Shown: in pieces, positions 33,275 to 43,190 of the stretch | How positions within the stretch are numbered: the first letter of the stretch is position 1 | How the letters are laid out: each line of letters starts with the position of its first letter | Assembly: GCF_900169565.1 (NCBI RefSeq) | Contig: NZ_LT828648.1 | Coordinates: 3,198,501-3,262,500 of the forward strand | Length of the DNA: 64,000 nt | From: Nitrospira japonica | Lineage (GTDB): Bacteria; Nitrospirota; Nitrospiria; Nitrospirales; Nitrospiraceae | Direction of reading: 5' to 3' | Translations under genes and position numbers: made by a program | Notes under the pieces: model-generated | What the model saw: only the letters and a program-made list of their open reading frames with translations | Told to the model about the DNA's origin: nothing | Databases searched by the model: none

Positions 33275-35473
33275 TTGGGTATCGACCGCAGCAAGATCTT
33301 GCACAGCGCGCAGCTGTTCGCGTCGAAAGGGCAGTTCGACGCCGCCATCAACGAATGGAGAAAGCTGTCGGCCGAATCGCCCGCGGACGGGAGCATCTAC
33401 AATTCCATCGGCGAACTCCATTTGAAGCGGAACGCGTCCGGCGAAGCGGTCGCGGCGTTTCTGCAGGCCGCCAATGCGTTTCGGGCGGAAGGGGCCACCC
33501 TCAAGGCCATCGCCACCTATAAGAAGATCCTCAAACTCGATCCCTCCCGCTACGACATCTACCGCTACCTCGGCGACCTCAATGCCGAGCGCGGCCTGCT
33601 CAGCAGCGCGGTGCAGGATTACCTGACGCTGGGCAAGTACTATCTGAAGGAGCGCAAGACCAAGGAAGCACTCGAGGTCTATAAAAAGATCGTCAGTCAG
33701 GATCCGTCGAATCTCGATGCGCAGCAACGCGTCGCCGAGTTGTGCGTGCAGGAGAACATGCAGGATGAGGCGACGAAGGTCTACCTGCAGCTCGGCCGCG
33801 AGCGTTCCGCCCAACAGCGGTACAGCGAAGCCAAAGAAGCCTATCAATCGGTCCTGCGCATCGATCCGTCCAACAACGAAGCCAGCCAGTTCATCGAGCA
33901 TTTCGAGAAATCGGGCGGCGACCCGACCCGGATCGCCAGAAGCACCGCGACGGCTCCCACGGCGGGAAAATCCCTTGAACCGATGGATCTCCTGGCCGAA
34001 GCCCGGCGGCGCATCGAAGAGAAGCAATTTGCGGGCGCGGAAGCGATTCTCAACCAGCTGCTCTCGAAGGAGCCTGGAAATCCCCAGGTGTGTCAGCTGC
34101 TGGCCCGATTGCATTTGCATCAGGGCCAACTGCAGATCGCCCTCGGTGAGTACCGATTTCTAGCCGGCGCGGCGTTGCGGGCGCAGGAATACCCGCAGGC
34201 GGAGGCGCTGATTCGAGAATTTCTGACCGTCGAGCCCGATTCGGTGCCGCTCCTCGAACTGCACGGGGAGCTGTATGAAGAGCAGGGAGACCCGGCCACG
34301 GCCGTCCTGCACTACGGCAAGGCGGTGGAAGTCCTGCTCGAGCATCCTGAGCCTGGCCTCCCCACATTGCCCGAGGAACTCTTTGAAAAGATCAAGCAAC
34401 TCGCCCCGGAGAGCCCGGTCATTCAACGATTGGAAGCGCTGCTCAATGGCGGCTCCCCCGCCGCCGAATCCGTCGCCGTGCAAACGGACCAGACCGCCCC
34501 TGCAACGAATACGCTCCCCGTTGCCGGCACGCGGGCGGACCATGAATGGGAAGCCACGTCTCACCACTCGAGCGAACCGGAGTTCCGCCTCGCGTCCTCC
34601 GATACCGCCTCTTCAGTCGCCATCGCTCCGTCGGGGGCCACATCCCAAGCGGGCGCCGTGGGAAGATCCGGTTCGGACCAACCGACGGCAGACATGTCTG
34701 TCGCGGTCCCGTCTCTGACACGAGACGCCCAGCTTCGCTCGTTCTTGGACGCGGGACAGACCACGGAAGCGGAGCTGTGGCTGAATCGGTTGGTCGGCCA
34801 GGCGCCGCAGGACGCCGGGCTACGCGAATTGTTGGGCGGACTCTGCGAATACAAGGGAGACTCGGCCGCCGCCGCATTGCACTATGCACAGGCGTTGGAA
34901 CTGTACGTTTCTACCCCGCCCGAAACCGTTACCGAACCGCTCAGCGCGTTGTACCTCAAGCTCAGCATGCTGGCGCCGGCCCATCCGCTTGTCGAACAAT
35001 TAGCTCCGTTGTTCGCTCCCCGGGAGAATCCCCAGGGTGCAACGGCGGACACGGTCACCGAGATGGCCGATGAACTCGACCCGGAGGTGCATTACACGCT
35101 CGGCATAGCCTACAAGAACATGGGCCTCCTCGATGAAGCTCAGGAAGAATTCTCCGTCGCGATGCGAGCACAGGCCGTGTTCCTGGACTCTTGCCTCATG
35201 ACCGCCGTGTGTTTGAAGGAACGCGGGCAGGCCGATGCGGCCAGCGCCCAGTTGGAGCGGTTGCTGACGGATTCCCGTTGCCAGGGAGCCAAGGGTCAGG
35301 CGATTCGGTACGAATTGGGCTTGCTCTACGAGCAACAGGGAAAGTGGGAGCAGGCCGTGACGATGTTCGAGTCGATTCCCACCTTCCACGACGTTCCGGA
35401 GAGATTGTCCTCGATCCGCGCGGAACACCCCGCTTCCGAGCCTGCCGCCAAAGCGTTCGGATACGCCAGCTGA
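33275..35473 (+). CDS. Large TPR protein starting at TTG
   Basis: The TTG at 33275 is preceded by ACGGAGG with six bases of spacing and no ATG competes, so the start is well supported though unusual. The 732-residue product has no signal. Its first 230 residues hold about six TPR units (GQFDAAINEWRKLSAESP, ATLKAIATYKKILKLDPS, KEALEVYKKIVSQDPS). A second block of degenerate TPRs covers 240-400, a low-complexity Ala/Ser/Thr linker 400-480, and a third TPR block the end. Such proteins scaffold complexes; partners unknown. It may be cytoplasmic or membrane-associated through a partner. Confidence 0.75.
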   Translation: MGIDRSKILHSAQLFASKGQFDAAINEWRKLSAESPADGSIYNSIGELHLKRNASGEAVAAFLQAANAFRAEGATLKAIATYKKILKLDPSRYDIYRYLGDLNAERGLLSSAVQDYLTLGKYYLKERKTKEALEVYKKIVSQDPSNLDAQQRVAELCVQENMQDEATKVYLQLGRERSAQQRYSEAKEAYQSVLRIDPSNNEASQFIEHFEKSGGDPTRIARSTATAPTAGKSLEPMDLLAEARRRIEEKQFAGAEAILNQLLSKEPGNPQVCQLLARLHLHQGQLQIALGEYRFLAGAALRAQEYPQAEALIREFLTVEPDSVPLLELHGELYEEQGDPATAVLHYGKAVEVLLEHPEPGLPTLPEELFEKIKQLAPESPVIQRLEALLNGGSPAAESVAVQTDQTAPATNTLPVAGTRADHEWEATSHHSSEPEFRLASSDTASSVAIAPSGATSQAGAVGRSGSDQPTADMSVAVPSLTRDAQLRSFLDAGQTTEAELWLNRLVGQAPQDAGLRELLGGLCEYKGDSAAAALHYAQALELYVSTPPETVTEPLSALYLKLSMLAPAHPLVEQLAPLFAPRENPQGATADTVTEMADELDPEVHYTLGIAYKNMGLLDEAQEEFSVAMRAQAVFLDSCLMTAVCLKERGQADAASAQLERLLTDSRCQGAKGQAIRYELGLLYEQQGKWEQAVTMFESIPTFHDVPERLSSIRAEHPASEPAAKAFGYAS

Positions 35474-35492
35474 CTATTGGTCACTCAAGGTC

Positions 35493-35615
35493 AAATTCGA
35501 AATACGAAACTCGAAATCCGAAACATGGGATGGGAAGTTCCAAATCCCAAATACCCAAATCACAAAATCCAAGGCTCAAGGCCAAACTCGAAATACGAAG
35601 CTCGAAATCCGAAAC
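35493..35615. repeat. TCGAAAT-rich repeat, left copy
   Basis: Two units of about 32 bases (starting AAATTCGAAATACGAAAC at 35493 and CAAACTCGAAATACGAAG at 35583) share the phrase CTCGAAATCCGAAAC and lie 90 bp apart. Between them is CCAAATCACAAAATCC-type sequence. The same phrases occur inverted near 36770-36882. Confidence 0.7.
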
Positions 35616-35629
35616 CAGGTGCAGTCGAA

Positions 35630-36595
35630 CTACAGTACGGGATTCGGGGCGGGCCGCCCCGCGAGGACCGCGTCCACGTTGCGTAGGCAGATCATGCCCA
35701 TCTGCACCCGCGCATACCAGGTGGCTGATCCTAAGTGCGGCAGCAACACAACGTGCGGCAATGAGCTGAGCCCGGGATGCAGGCGAGGCTCGTCTTCATA
35801 GACGTCGAGGCCGGCCCCGGCGATCGTGCGGCGCTCCAATGCGTCCACCAGTGCCGCTTCGTCCACGATCGGTCCCCGAGCCGTATTGATGAGAATCGCC
35901 GTCTGTTTCATTGCCGCCAGTTCGGATGCGCCGATCAGGTGCCGTGTCTGCTCGGTCAGCGGCACATGGACGGACACGAAATCCGAATCGCGCAGCAGGT
36001 CGGGCAGCGAGACACCTGCCCATTGAGCGCCGGGCGGGGAGGTGAGTCGCGTGCCTCGATTGTAATAGTGCACCGGCATGCGAAAGCCGACAGCCCGGTG
36101 AGCCACAGCCTGACCGATTCGTCCCATCCCGATAATGCCCAGCGTCCGACCGGCAACCTCGGCGCCCAACAGCTGCGTCGCCGACCACCCGGTCCAGTCT
36201 CCCGCCCGCACCAGCGCATCGCCTTCCACGACCCGACGGGCCGTAGCCAAGATCAGCGCCCAGGTCAGGTCCGCGGTGGCGTCCGTCAGGACGTCCGGCG
36301 TATTCGTCAGGACGATCGAGTGATGTCGAGCGGCCGCGAGATCGATATTATTATAGCCGACAGCATAGTTGGCCACGACTTTGAGCCGGGATGCGGCAGA
36401 GAGACTTTGCGCGTCGATGCGCTCGGATAATGTGACGATGGCCGCAGTCGCCTCCTGCAATCCTTGCCGCAGCACGGCAGGGGAAGGTGGACCTTCCTCC
36501 GGTTCCGTCAGCAACTGGTACCGCTCACGGACGGTCGCCATGACCGGCTCCGGCAACAGTCTGGACACATAGAGGAGGGGACGGCTCTCGCTCAT
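35630..36595 (-). CDS. D-isomer-specific 2-hydroxyacid dehydrogenase (glyoxylate reductase-like)
   Basis: This 321-residue enzyme reduces a 2-oxo acid to the D-2-hydroxy acid with NAD(P)H. The Rossmann motif GIIGMGRIGQ and the catalytic trio Arg (NTARGPIVDE), Glu (DVYEDEP) and His (LPHLGSAT) are present. It resembles GyaR/GhrB-type glyoxylate/hydroxypyruvate reductases. It is leftward between rightward neighbours and is bracketed by inverted copies of a repeat (35493-35615 and 36849-36882), so it may have been inserted as a unit. No promoter seen. Confidence 0.88.
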   Translation of the reverse strand: MSESRPLLYVSRLLPEPVMATVRERYQLLTEPEEGPPSPAVLRQGLQEATAAIVTLSERIDAQSLSAASRLKVVANYAVGYNNIDLAAARHHSIVLTNTPDVLTDATADLTWALILATARRVVEGDALVRAGDWTGWSATQLLGAEVAGRTLGIIGMGRIGQAVAHRAVGFRMPVHYYNRGTRLTSPPGAQWAGVSLPDLLRDSDFVSVHVPLTEQTRHLIGASELAAMKQTAILINTARGPIVDEAALVDALERRTIAGAGLDVYEDEPRLHPGLSSLPHVVLLPHLGSATWYARVQMGMICLRNVDAVLAGRPAPNPVL

Positions 36596-36649
36596 CGTGA
36601 CGGCATCTTACCGAGTCAGAACCGGGACGACAACCGACCGGTCGGTTTC

Positions 36650-36882
36650 CGCTTGCGACATGCTTGCGAAAGCGGGCATCCATCTCTCATCAGACTCAAG
36701 GATGGGGAAAACAAATCGCCTGGTTTCCCGCTTCCGCGGGAATGACAGACTTCCGTGGGATTGTGGGTTCTTGTGATTTGGCTGTTGCCATTTGAGTGTC
36801 GAGTTTTGTGATTTGAGTCTTGGTTTTGGAACTATCCCCCTCTCTATCGTTTCGAATTTCGGATTTCGAATTTCGAGTTTGG
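36650..36882. repeat. Repeat-rich intergenic region, right copy
   Basis: The 373-bp gap before purH holds GAAAGCGGGCATCCATC near 36665. A perfect 7-bp hairpin TTCCCGC/GCGGGAA at 36725-36742 is part of the widespread crossing-genus repeat ending CGGGAATGAC. An inverted copy of the TCGAAAT repeat lies at 36849-36882 (TTTCGAATTTCGGATTTCG). No gene is seen. Confidence 0.65.
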
Positions 36883-36968
36883 CCTTGTGCCTTGGCCGTT
36901 CCATTTGTTATTCTCGTGCACCTTCCACGCATGCACCATTTCAACGGGCGATCCCAAGGAGTCAGACC

Positions 36969-38522
36969 ATGGCCAGCATCAAGCGGGCGTTGATCAGCGT
37001 TTCAGACAAGACAGGAGTCGTGGATTTGGCCAAGGGACTCGAAGCCTTGGGCGCCGAGATCCTTTCGACGGGGGGCACGGCCAAGGCGCTCCGCGACGCG
37101 GGCGTCAAGGTCACCGACGTGGCCGCCTATACCGGTTCCCCCGAAATTCTCGACGGCCGCGTCAAGACCTTGCATCCGAAAATTCACGGCGGCCTGTTGG
37201 GGCGCCGGTCCGTTCCCGCACACGTCGACCAGATGAAGCAGCACAACATCGGGCCGATCGATGTGGTCGTCGTGAATCTCTATCCGTTCGAGGCCACGAT
37301 CTCCAAACCCCATTGCCCGTTCGACGAAGCCATCGAGAATATCGACATCGGCGGCCCTTCGATGCTGCGGTCGGCGGCCAAGAATCATGAGGACGTCTTC
37401 GTCGTCGTCGACCCGGCCGACTATCCGCGCGTGCTGGAAGCGGCCAAGAGTACCGGCGACACGGGACCGCTCCGCCGGGAACTGGCCATGAAGGTGTTTC
37501 AGCATACGGGACGCTACGACAGCCTGATTGCGGGATATCTCGAAAAACAGATCCACGGCGCCACCGCCAAATTTCCGAAAATATTGTCGCTGCAATACGA
37601 GCTGGCCGAGACCCTTCGCTACGGAGAAAATCCCCACCAGCAGGGCGCCTTTTACCGCGAGCTCCATTCACAGGAGCCCTCCGTCTCGCGCGGCAAGATT
37701 CTCCACGGCAAGGCCATGTCGTACAATAATTTTCTCGATGCGAATTCCGCGCTGGAATTGGCCAAGGAATACGATGAGACGGCGGTCGCGATCATCAAGC
37801 ACAACAATCCCTGCGGCGTCGCGTTGGGGGCCACACCGGTAGAGGCCTACGTCAAAGCCCGCGAGACCGATCCGGTTTCGGCCTTCGGCGGCGTCATTGC
37901 CTTCAACCGCCCCGTGGATCTCGCGGCGGCGAAAGAGATCACGTCCACGTTCGTGGAGGTCGTCATCGCCCCGGGATTTACGGATGATGCGCTGGCCGAG
38001 CTCAAACGCAAGAAGGATCTGCGACTACTCGACGTCGGGCCGCTGGTGAAGGTCACGCAAGAAGGCTACGATCTGAAAAAGCTGGTCGGCGGCCTGATCA
38101 TCCAGGATCGCGACTTGGGCGTGTTGACCGATCTACGGTCGCTCTCGGTTCCCACCGTCCGCAAGCCCACCGACGAAGAATATGCGGCCTGTGCCTTTGC
38201 CTGGAAGGTCTGCAAACACGTCAAGTCCAACGCCATCATTTATGCGAAACCCGGCCAGACGGTCGGAATCGGCGCCGGTCAAATGAGCCGGGTGGACAGC
38301 GTCAAGCTCGCGGCCATGAAAGCGCAGATGCCGATCAAAGGCTGCGTCATGGCGTCGGACGCGTTCTTTCCCTTCCGGGACGGGATCGACGCAGCGGCGC
38401 AAGCCGGCATCACCGCCGTCATTCAGCCCGGCGGATCCATTCGAGACGCGGAGATCGTCAAGGCGGTGGACGAGCACGGCATGACCATGATCCTCACCGG
38501 CATGCGCCACTTCCGCCACTGA
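36969..38522 (+). CDS. purH: Bifunctional AICAR formyltransferase / IMP cyclohydrolase
   Basis: PurH performs the last two steps of IMP synthesis in the cytoplasm. The 517-residue product from the ATG at 36969 (AAGGAG upstream) has the MGS-like cyclohydrolase domain first ([31 protein letters not shown]) and the AICARFT domain after ([37 protein letters not shown] with the conserved Lys-His, and the closing [13 protein letters not shown]). Length is normal. A longer frame back to 36792 lies in repeat sequence. purD follows 128 bp later. Confidence 0.97.
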   Translation: MASIKRALISVSDKTGVVDLAKGLEALGAEILSTGGTAKALRDAGVKVTDVAAYTGSPEILDGRVKTLHPKIHGGLLGRRSVPAHVDQMKQHNIGPIDVVVVNLYPFEATISKPHCPFDEAIENIDIGGPSMLRSAAKNHEDVFVVVDPADYPRVLEAAKSTGDTGPLRRELAMKVFQHTGRYDSLIAGYLEKQIHGATAKFPKILSLQYELAETLRYGENPHQQGAFYRELHSQEPSVSRGKILHGKAMSYNNFLDANSALELAKEYDETAVAIIKHNNPCGVALGATPVEAYVKARETDPVSAFGGVIAFNRPVDLAAAKEITSTFVEVVIAPGFTDDALAELKRKKDLRLLDVGPLVKVTQEGYDLKKLVGGLIIQDRDLGVLTDLRSLSVPTVRKPTDEEYAACAFAWKVCKHVKSNAIIYAKPGQTVGIGAGQMSRVDSVKLAAMKAQMPIKGCVMASDAFFPFRDGIDAAAQAGITAVIQPGGSIRDAEIVKAVDEHGMTMILTGMRHFRH

Positions 38523-38650
38523 CGGATGTCGGCACGACGTTCCAGCCTCGGCCTCTTCTCGCGCAGGGCGCGGTCGCGCCATCAGGCGGACCTCTCTCCC
38601 TCCCGCACCTGCGCGTGTTCGCCTGGTGCAGAGTCATACGGTGAGCCTTC

Positions 38651-39931
38651 GTGAAAATTCTCGTCGTCGGAAGCGGGGGACGCGAACATGCCATCGTCTG
38701 GACACTCGGGCAAAGCCCGAGAAAACCCACCATCTTTTGCGCTCCAGGCAACGCCGGAATCGCTTCCCTCGCGACCTGCGTACCCATTGCCGCTCACGAT
38801 GTTGAAGCCCTGAAAGACTTCGTCGTCCGCAATCACATCGATCTGACCGTCGTGGGACCGGAAGTACCGCTCGCCCTGGGCATCGCCGATGAGTTTCGCA
38901 AACATCGGTTGAAAATATTCGGCCCCACCAAAGGCGCGGCGCGCCTCGAAGCCAGCAAGAGTTTTTCCAAAGAGCTCATGCAACGGGCCGGCATTCCCAC
39001 CGCACGGGCCAAGAGCTTTACCGACGCGGCGTCGGCGCTCGCGTATGCCGACCAGCAGCCGCTCCCCATGGTGATCAAGGCGGACGGCCTCGCGCAAGGC
39101 AAAGGCGTGATGATCGCCACGAACCGGCAGCAGGCGCGGGAGGCGATCGTCGACTGTATGGAGAAGGCCGTCTTCGGCGAGGCCGGAAAAGAAGTGCTGA
39201 TCGAGGAATTTCTCGACGGAGAAGAATTGACGATCATGGCCTTCACCGACGGTCGCACGATCGTGCCGATGCCGCCGGCCCAGGATCACAAGCGGGTCGG
39301 AGACGGGGATACCGGCCTGAATACCGGCGGTATGGGGGCCTATGCGCCTGCGCCGCTCGGCACGGCGGTGCTTCGCGAACAAGTCCGGCAACAGGTCCTG
39401 GAGCCCATCGTGACTCACCTCTCCAGGATCGGCTCCCCATTCCAGGGTGTGCTGTACGCCGGTCTCATGGTCGTGAAGGGGGTGCCGTACGTCCTGGAGT
39501 TCAACGCTCGGATGGGCGACCCCGAAACCCAAGTGGTCCTGCCGCTGCTGAAGACGGACTTGCTCGAAGTCATCGAGGCGGTCGTCGAACACCGGCTGGA
39601 TCAGATTGGCGTCGAATGGAGCAAGGAGGCGGCCGTCTGCGTCGTCATGACGTCGGGCGGGTACCCCGGTCCATACCGAACCGGCGTGCCGATTCGTGGC
39701 TTGTCGGAGGTCCCCCCGGAGCATGCCGTCATCTTCCACGCAGGAACGGCGTTCGATCAGCAAGCCGTCGTGACCGCCGGCGGGCGTGTCCTGGGCATCA
39801 CGGGATTGGGATCCGACATTGCGTCGGCTCAACAGACGGCGTATCGCGCCGCCAACGCGCTTTCATTCGACGGCTGTCACTACCGTCGGGACATCGCCCA
39901 TCGAGCCTTGCATCCTCGTACGTCCAGTTGA
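38651..39931 (+). CDS. purD: Phosphoribosylamine-glycine ligase
   Basis: PurD joins phosphoribosylamine and glycine with ATP, the second step of purine synthesis. The 426-residue product starts at GTG 38651 (KILVVGSGGREHAIVW) and shows the ATP-grasp fold: VIKADGLAQGKGV, EEFLDGEELTIM, and the metal-binding EFNARMGDPETQ. No in-frame ATG fits the family start. Its stop TGA (39929-39931) is 17 bases before the Sua5-like ATG at 39949. Confidence 0.96.
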   Translation: MKILVVGSGGREHAIVWTLGQSPRKPTIFCAPGNAGIASLATCVPIAAHDVEALKDFVVRNHIDLTVVGPEVPLALGIADEFRKHRLKIFGPTKGAARLEASKSFSKELMQRAGIPTARAKSFTDAASALAYADQQPLPMVIKADGLAQGKGVMIATNRQQAREAIVDCMEKAVFGEAGKEVLIEEFLDGEELTIMAFTDGRTIVPMPPAQDHKRVGDGDTGLNTGGMGAYAPAPLGTAVLREQVRQQVLEPIVTHLSRIGSPFQGVLYAGLMVVKGVPYVLEFNARMGDPETQVVLPLLKTDLLEVIEAVVEHRLDQIGVEWSKEAAVCVVMTSGGYPGPYRTGVPIRGLSEVPPEHAVIFHAGTAFDQQAVVTAGGRVLGITGLGSDIASAQQTAYRAANALSFDGCHYRRDIAHRALHPRTSS

Positions 39932-39948
39932 GCAGCCCCGACCGGCTC

Positions 39949-40596
39949 ATGGCCACCGTCCATCCATTGTCCCCGGCCACGATCCCGACACTTGCCTCCT
40001 CCGTTCGTTCGGTCATACGGGACGGAGGCCTCATCGCCATACCGACGGAAACCTTCTATGGCTTGGGCGCAAATCCGTTCGATACCGCGGCCGTCGATCG
40101 TCTGCTGGCCATCAAGAACCGGGAGGAGGGGAAACCGATCCTGGTGCTGATCGGTGACGTCGGCCAACTTCCCCTGCTAATTGCCGACATGCCGCGCATC
40201 GGACACATCCTGACGGAGGCCTTCTGGCCGGGCGCCCTGACGATCCTCCTGCCGGCCCATCCGTCCCTTCCTCTCAATCTGACGGCGCGAAGCGGACTGG
40301 TCGGCGTACGGTTGAGTTCCTGCGTTTCGCTCACGGAACTCCTGAAACAGATCGGCCCGGTCACGGGAACCAGCGCCAACCGATCAGGCCATCCGCCGGC
40401 AGCCACCGCCGAACAGGTGCAACAGGAGTTGGGGCACGAAGTCGATATGATCTTGGACGCCGGCAGGACAGCAGGCGGCCTGCCGTCCACCGTGGTGGAT
40501 GTCCGTGAACCGGTCCGGATTGTTCGAGACGGCGCAATCCCTCGACAGACGATACGGAACGTGTTAGAGACACACGGGATTGTGCTGGCCGCTTAG
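39949..40596 (+). CDS. L-threonylcarbamoyladenylate synthase (Sua5/TsaC type)
   Basis: The 215-residue enzyme makes threonylcarbamoyl-AMP from threonine, bicarbonate and ATP for tRNA t6A37. The YrdC-domain motifs are here: GLIAIPTETFYGLGANPFD, IKNREEGKPI with the nucleotide-binding KxR-type segment, and GPVTGTSANRSGHP. It lacks the C-terminal Sua5 domain, so it is a TsaC/YrdC-length protein. It works upstream of TsaB (at 28425). Start ATG 39949; TTG 39928 overlapping the purD stop would add seven residues. Confidence 0.9.
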   Translation: MATVHPLSPATIPTLASSVRSVIRDGGLIAIPTETFYGLGANPFDTAAVDRLLAIKNREEGKPILVLIGDVGQLPLLIADMPRIGHILTEAFWPGALTILLPAHPSLPLNLTARSGLVGVRLSSCVSLTELLKQIGPVTGTSANRSGHPPAATAEQVQQELGHEVDMILDAGRTAGGLPSTVVDVREPVRIVRDGAIPRQTIRNVLETHGIVLAA

Positions 40597-40643
40597 ACCA
40601 CAGCCGCTGCAATGAACGCAGCAACGCACGGAGGAGGAGAGGC

Positions 40644-41072
40644 ATGACATTGGCGACACGGGTGATGAAGCATGGCGTGGCGATACTGGCCGTCGGTTGT
40701 ATGCTGACCCTGGCTGGCTGCGACTACTGGCCGCCGGCGCTCCAAACCCAGATCGAGCAGCTTCGTTCTGAACTGCAGACCGTCACTGCCGAGAAGAGTC
40801 AATTGCAGACGCAGCTGGCGTCCATCGCCAAGGTGAAGGACGACCTGCAGGTCCAGGTCGACGATCTCAGCCGTGCGAACCGCGACAAGAGTGCCATGAT
40901 CGCCAATCTTCAAAACAGCGTGACCTCCCTGCAGGAGCGGGTCCATAAGACATCCAAGGCGGGGGCAAGCAAGGCCGTACCGGCCAAAGCACACGCCAAG
41001 GCGAAACCCAAGACGGTGGTCAAGACGTCGGCCAAGAAACGGCCGGCCGCCAAGGCAACCGCCCAGCGATAG
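40644..41072 (+). CDS. Coiled-coil lipoprotein with basic tail
   Basis: The ATG at 40644 follows GGAGGAGAGG. The 142-residue product has a lipoprotein signal with lipobox LAGC (Cys26), a long coiled coil (about residues 34-95: QIEQLRSELQTVTAEKSQ, QVQVDDLSRANRDKSAMI) and a Lys/Ala/Pro-rich tail of about 45 residues. It resembles Lpp- or YgeR-like tether lipoproteins; the basic tail may bind peptidoglycan or DNA. It is a single gene. Confidence 0.7.
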   Translation: MTLATRVMKHGVAILAVGCMLTLAGCDYWPPALQTQIEQLRSELQTVTAEKSQLQTQLASIAKVKDDLQVQVDDLSRANRDKSAMIANLQNSVTSLQERVHKTSKAGASKAVPAKAHAKAKPKTVVKTSAKKRPAAKATAQR

Positions 41073-41092
41073 CGGAGGCGGCCGATACCCGG

Positions 41093-41464
41093 TTATTTTG
41101 AAGAGGGAGTCGTGGACGGGGTCGACGCCGGAGCAGACGTGGGCGCCGGTGCGGACGTTGACGTGCCGGTCGAGGTGTTGGTCGACGGAGGCGCACTCGT
41201 CGTCGGTGCCGCCGTGGAAGCGGCTGCCGGAGCCGGCTCTTTCTTGTCAGCCGTGGATTCTCCTCCCGCTGAAGGCGGCTTCAGCTTGTCCGAATAGTCG
41301 GTCACATACCAGCCGCTGCCCTTGAACATGATGGCCGGAGAGGAGATCAACCGCTGCACCGGCTTGCCGCATCGTTCGCACGCGGCAATCGGATCGTCCT
41401 TGATGCTTTGCTTGATCTCGAACTTGTACGCGCATCCCTCGCACAGATACTCATAGATCGGCAC
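41093..41464 (-). CDS. FmdB-family zinc-ribbon protein with Ser/Thr/Pro-rich tail
   Basis: The GTG at 41464 has AAGGAGG upstream and gives the family start (PIYEYLCEGCAYKFE). The 123-residue product has a CxxC...CxxC ribbon (YLCEGC and CERCGKPV) with a conserved ISSPAIMFKGSGWYVTDY segment, the FmdB/regulatory-protein signature. The last 60 residues are almost only Ser, Thr, Pro and Ala. FmdB proteins are linked to formamidase regulation, though most have no tested role. It is convergent with the lipoprotein gene. Confidence 0.8.
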   Translation of the reverse strand: MPIYEYLCEGCAYKFEIKQSIKDDPIAACERCGKPVQRLISSPAIMFKGSGWYVTDYSDKLKPPSAGGESTADKKEPAPAAASTAAPTTSAPPSTNTSTGTSTSAPAPTSAPASTPSTTPSSK

Positions 41465-41511
41465 AGGATTCCTCCTTCGCTCACTCGTGCAGCACACACT
41501 CGTCTACGTGA

Positions 41512-42705
41512 TCAGGTAAGTCTAGCCAACGCCTTGTCAAGTCGTTCCAACCCCCGTGTGATCGTCTCCATGCCGGTGGCATAGGACAACCGGACGTGCG
41601 CCTGGCTGCCGAACGGCTCGCCCGGGACGACGGCGATGTGCGCGGTGTTCAGCAAATAGTTGGCCAGATCCGTTGGCGTCTTGACCACGCCGTCGGGCCC
41701 GCGCCGACCCAGGACGCCGGATACATTGGGAAACGCGTAGAATGCACCGGTCGGCATACGGCACGAGACGCCGCGTATCGCGTTCAATCCTTCCACAATC
41801 ACGCGTCGCCGCCGATCGAACTCCACGACCATCCGTTCGGTGAAGGCACCGCCGTCCCGCAGCGCCGCGACGGCCGCTTTCTGGGAAATCGAACAGGGAT
41901 TCGACGTACTCTGGCTTTGAACGTTCCCCATGGCCGCGATCAACTCGCGAGGACCGGCCGCGTATCCGATTCGCCATCCCGTCATGGCATAGGCTTTGGA
42001 CACGCCGTTGATGATGACCGTACGGGCGGCGATGTCGGCGCCGAGCGTCGCGATGCTGACGTGGACGGTCCCGTCGTACACGATCTTCTCATAGATTTCG
42101 TCCGAGATCACCAGCAGATCGTGCCGAAGCGCAATGGCCGCGATGGCCTCGAGCGTCGCTCGGCCGTAGGTCGCGCCGGTCGGGTTGCAGGGGCTGTTCA
42201 CGAGAATCGCTTTCGTGCGCGGCGTGATCAGTCGTTCGAGTTCCTCGGCGTCGATCGCGTAGCCCTCTTCCTCCTTGGTGGGGAGGAGCACCGCCGTGGC
42301 GTCATTCAAGAGGGCCTGGTCCGAGTACGAGACCCAATAGGGAGTCGGGATGATGATCTCGTCTCCCGCTTCCAACAGCGCCTCCGCCACGTTGTACAAG
42401 GAATGTTTGGCCCCGCACGAAATCAGCACCTGGGACTTCTCGTACCGAAGGCCCAACTCATGTTGCAGCTTGTCGACGACGGCGCCGCGCAGTTCTTCGG
42501 TTCCGGACGACGGCGTATACTTGGTGAACCCGGCACGAATCGCCGCCTCCGCCGCCGCCTTAACCGAGTCCGGCGTGTCGAAATCCGGCTCGCCGGTCGA
42601 AAAGTCGACCACGTCGATTCCCTGGGCCGCCATGGCTTTCGCCGTCGCAGCCATGGCCAACGTGGGGGAGGGAGCAATGCGCCCGACGCGGGAAGCCAAT
42701 TTCAT
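41512..42705 (-). CDS. Aspartate aminotransferase-type PLP enzyme
   Basis: The 397-residue fold-type I aminotransferase transfers the amino group of aspartate (or a related donor) to 2-oxoglutarate. It has the PLP lysine in NGVSKAYAMTGWRIGYA, the substrate Arg segment YATGMETI near the end, and NSPCNPTGATY for PLP binding. The N-terminus (ASRVGRIAPSPTLAMAATAK) is the AspC/class-Ib type of thermophiles and other bacteria. It overlaps coaD by 4 bases, so the two are co-translated. Substrate specificity not proven. Confidence 0.9.
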   Translation of the reverse strand: MKLASRVGRIAPSPTLAMAATAKAMAAQGIDVVDFSTGEPDFDTPDSVKAAAEAAIRAGFTKYTPSSGTEELRGAVVDKLQHELGLRYEKSQVLISCGAKHSLYNVAEALLEAGDEIIIPTPYWVSYSDQALLNDATAVLLPTKEEEGYAIDAEELERLITPRTKAILVNSPCNPTGATYGRATLEAIAAIALRHDLLVISDEIYEKIVYDGTVHVSIATLGADIAARTVIINGVSKAYAMTGWRIGYAAGPRELIAAMGNVQSQSTSNPCSISQKAAVAALRDGGAFTERMVVEFDRRRRVIVEGLNAIRGVSCRMPTGAFYAFPNVSGVLGRRGPDGVVKTPTDLANYLLNTAHIAVVPGEPFGSQAHVRLSYATGMETITRGLERLDKALARLT

Positions 42706-43190
42706 GGTTTGAGACTCCGTATGCGTGTCTGGAGGCGCCGCGCCACCTCCGGGTGAAGAAACGCGGTCAGCGACCCGCCGTGCATCGCGATGTCCTTGAT
42801 GATCGTCGATGAGAGATAGGAATATTCTTCGCTCGGCATGAGGAACACCGTCTCGACCTGCTTCGCCAGCTTGCGATTGACCAGCGCCATTTGAAATTCG
42901 TGCTCGAAATCCGAAATTGCGCGCAAGCCTCGAATGATCGCATGCGCCCCGGACTTCTGAACGTAATCCACCAGCAACCCGTCAAAGGTCACGACCTCGA
43001 CCTGTCCGAGGTCCTTCATGACCAGCTTCACCATCTCGACGCGCTCCGCCATGTCGAACAGCGGATGCTTGGTGGGGTTCGGGGCGACGGCCACCACCAC
43101 CTTGTCGAACACGCGCAGGCTGCGCGTAATGATGTCCGCATGCCCGTGGGTAATCGGGTCGAAGGTGCCGGGGCAGATGGCGATCTTCAT
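42702..43190 (-). CDS. coaD: Phosphopantetheine adenylyltransferase
   Basis: CoaD makes dephospho-CoA from 4'-phosphopantetheine and ATP. The 162-residue product has the nucleotidyltransferase GTFDPITHGH, the RGLRAISDFEHEFQMA segment and SSTIIKDIAMHGG with the ISSTxxR-type motif. Length normal. It lies between rsmD and the aminotransferase with 4-base overlaps at both ends, the frequent rsmD-coaD order. Confidence 0.96.
   Translation of the reverse strand: MKIAICPGTFDPITHGHADIITRSLRVFDKVVVAVAPNPTKHPLFDMAERVEMVKLVMKDLGQVEVVTFDGLLVDYVQKSGAHAIIRGLRAISDFEHEFQMALVNRKLAKQVETVFLMPSEEYSYLSSTIIKDIAMHGGSLTAFLHPEVARRLQTRIRSLKP

Noticed and set aside
35493-36882. CRISPR array
   Set aside because: The repeats are few, imperfect, inverted and without unique spacers; no cas gene is in the window.
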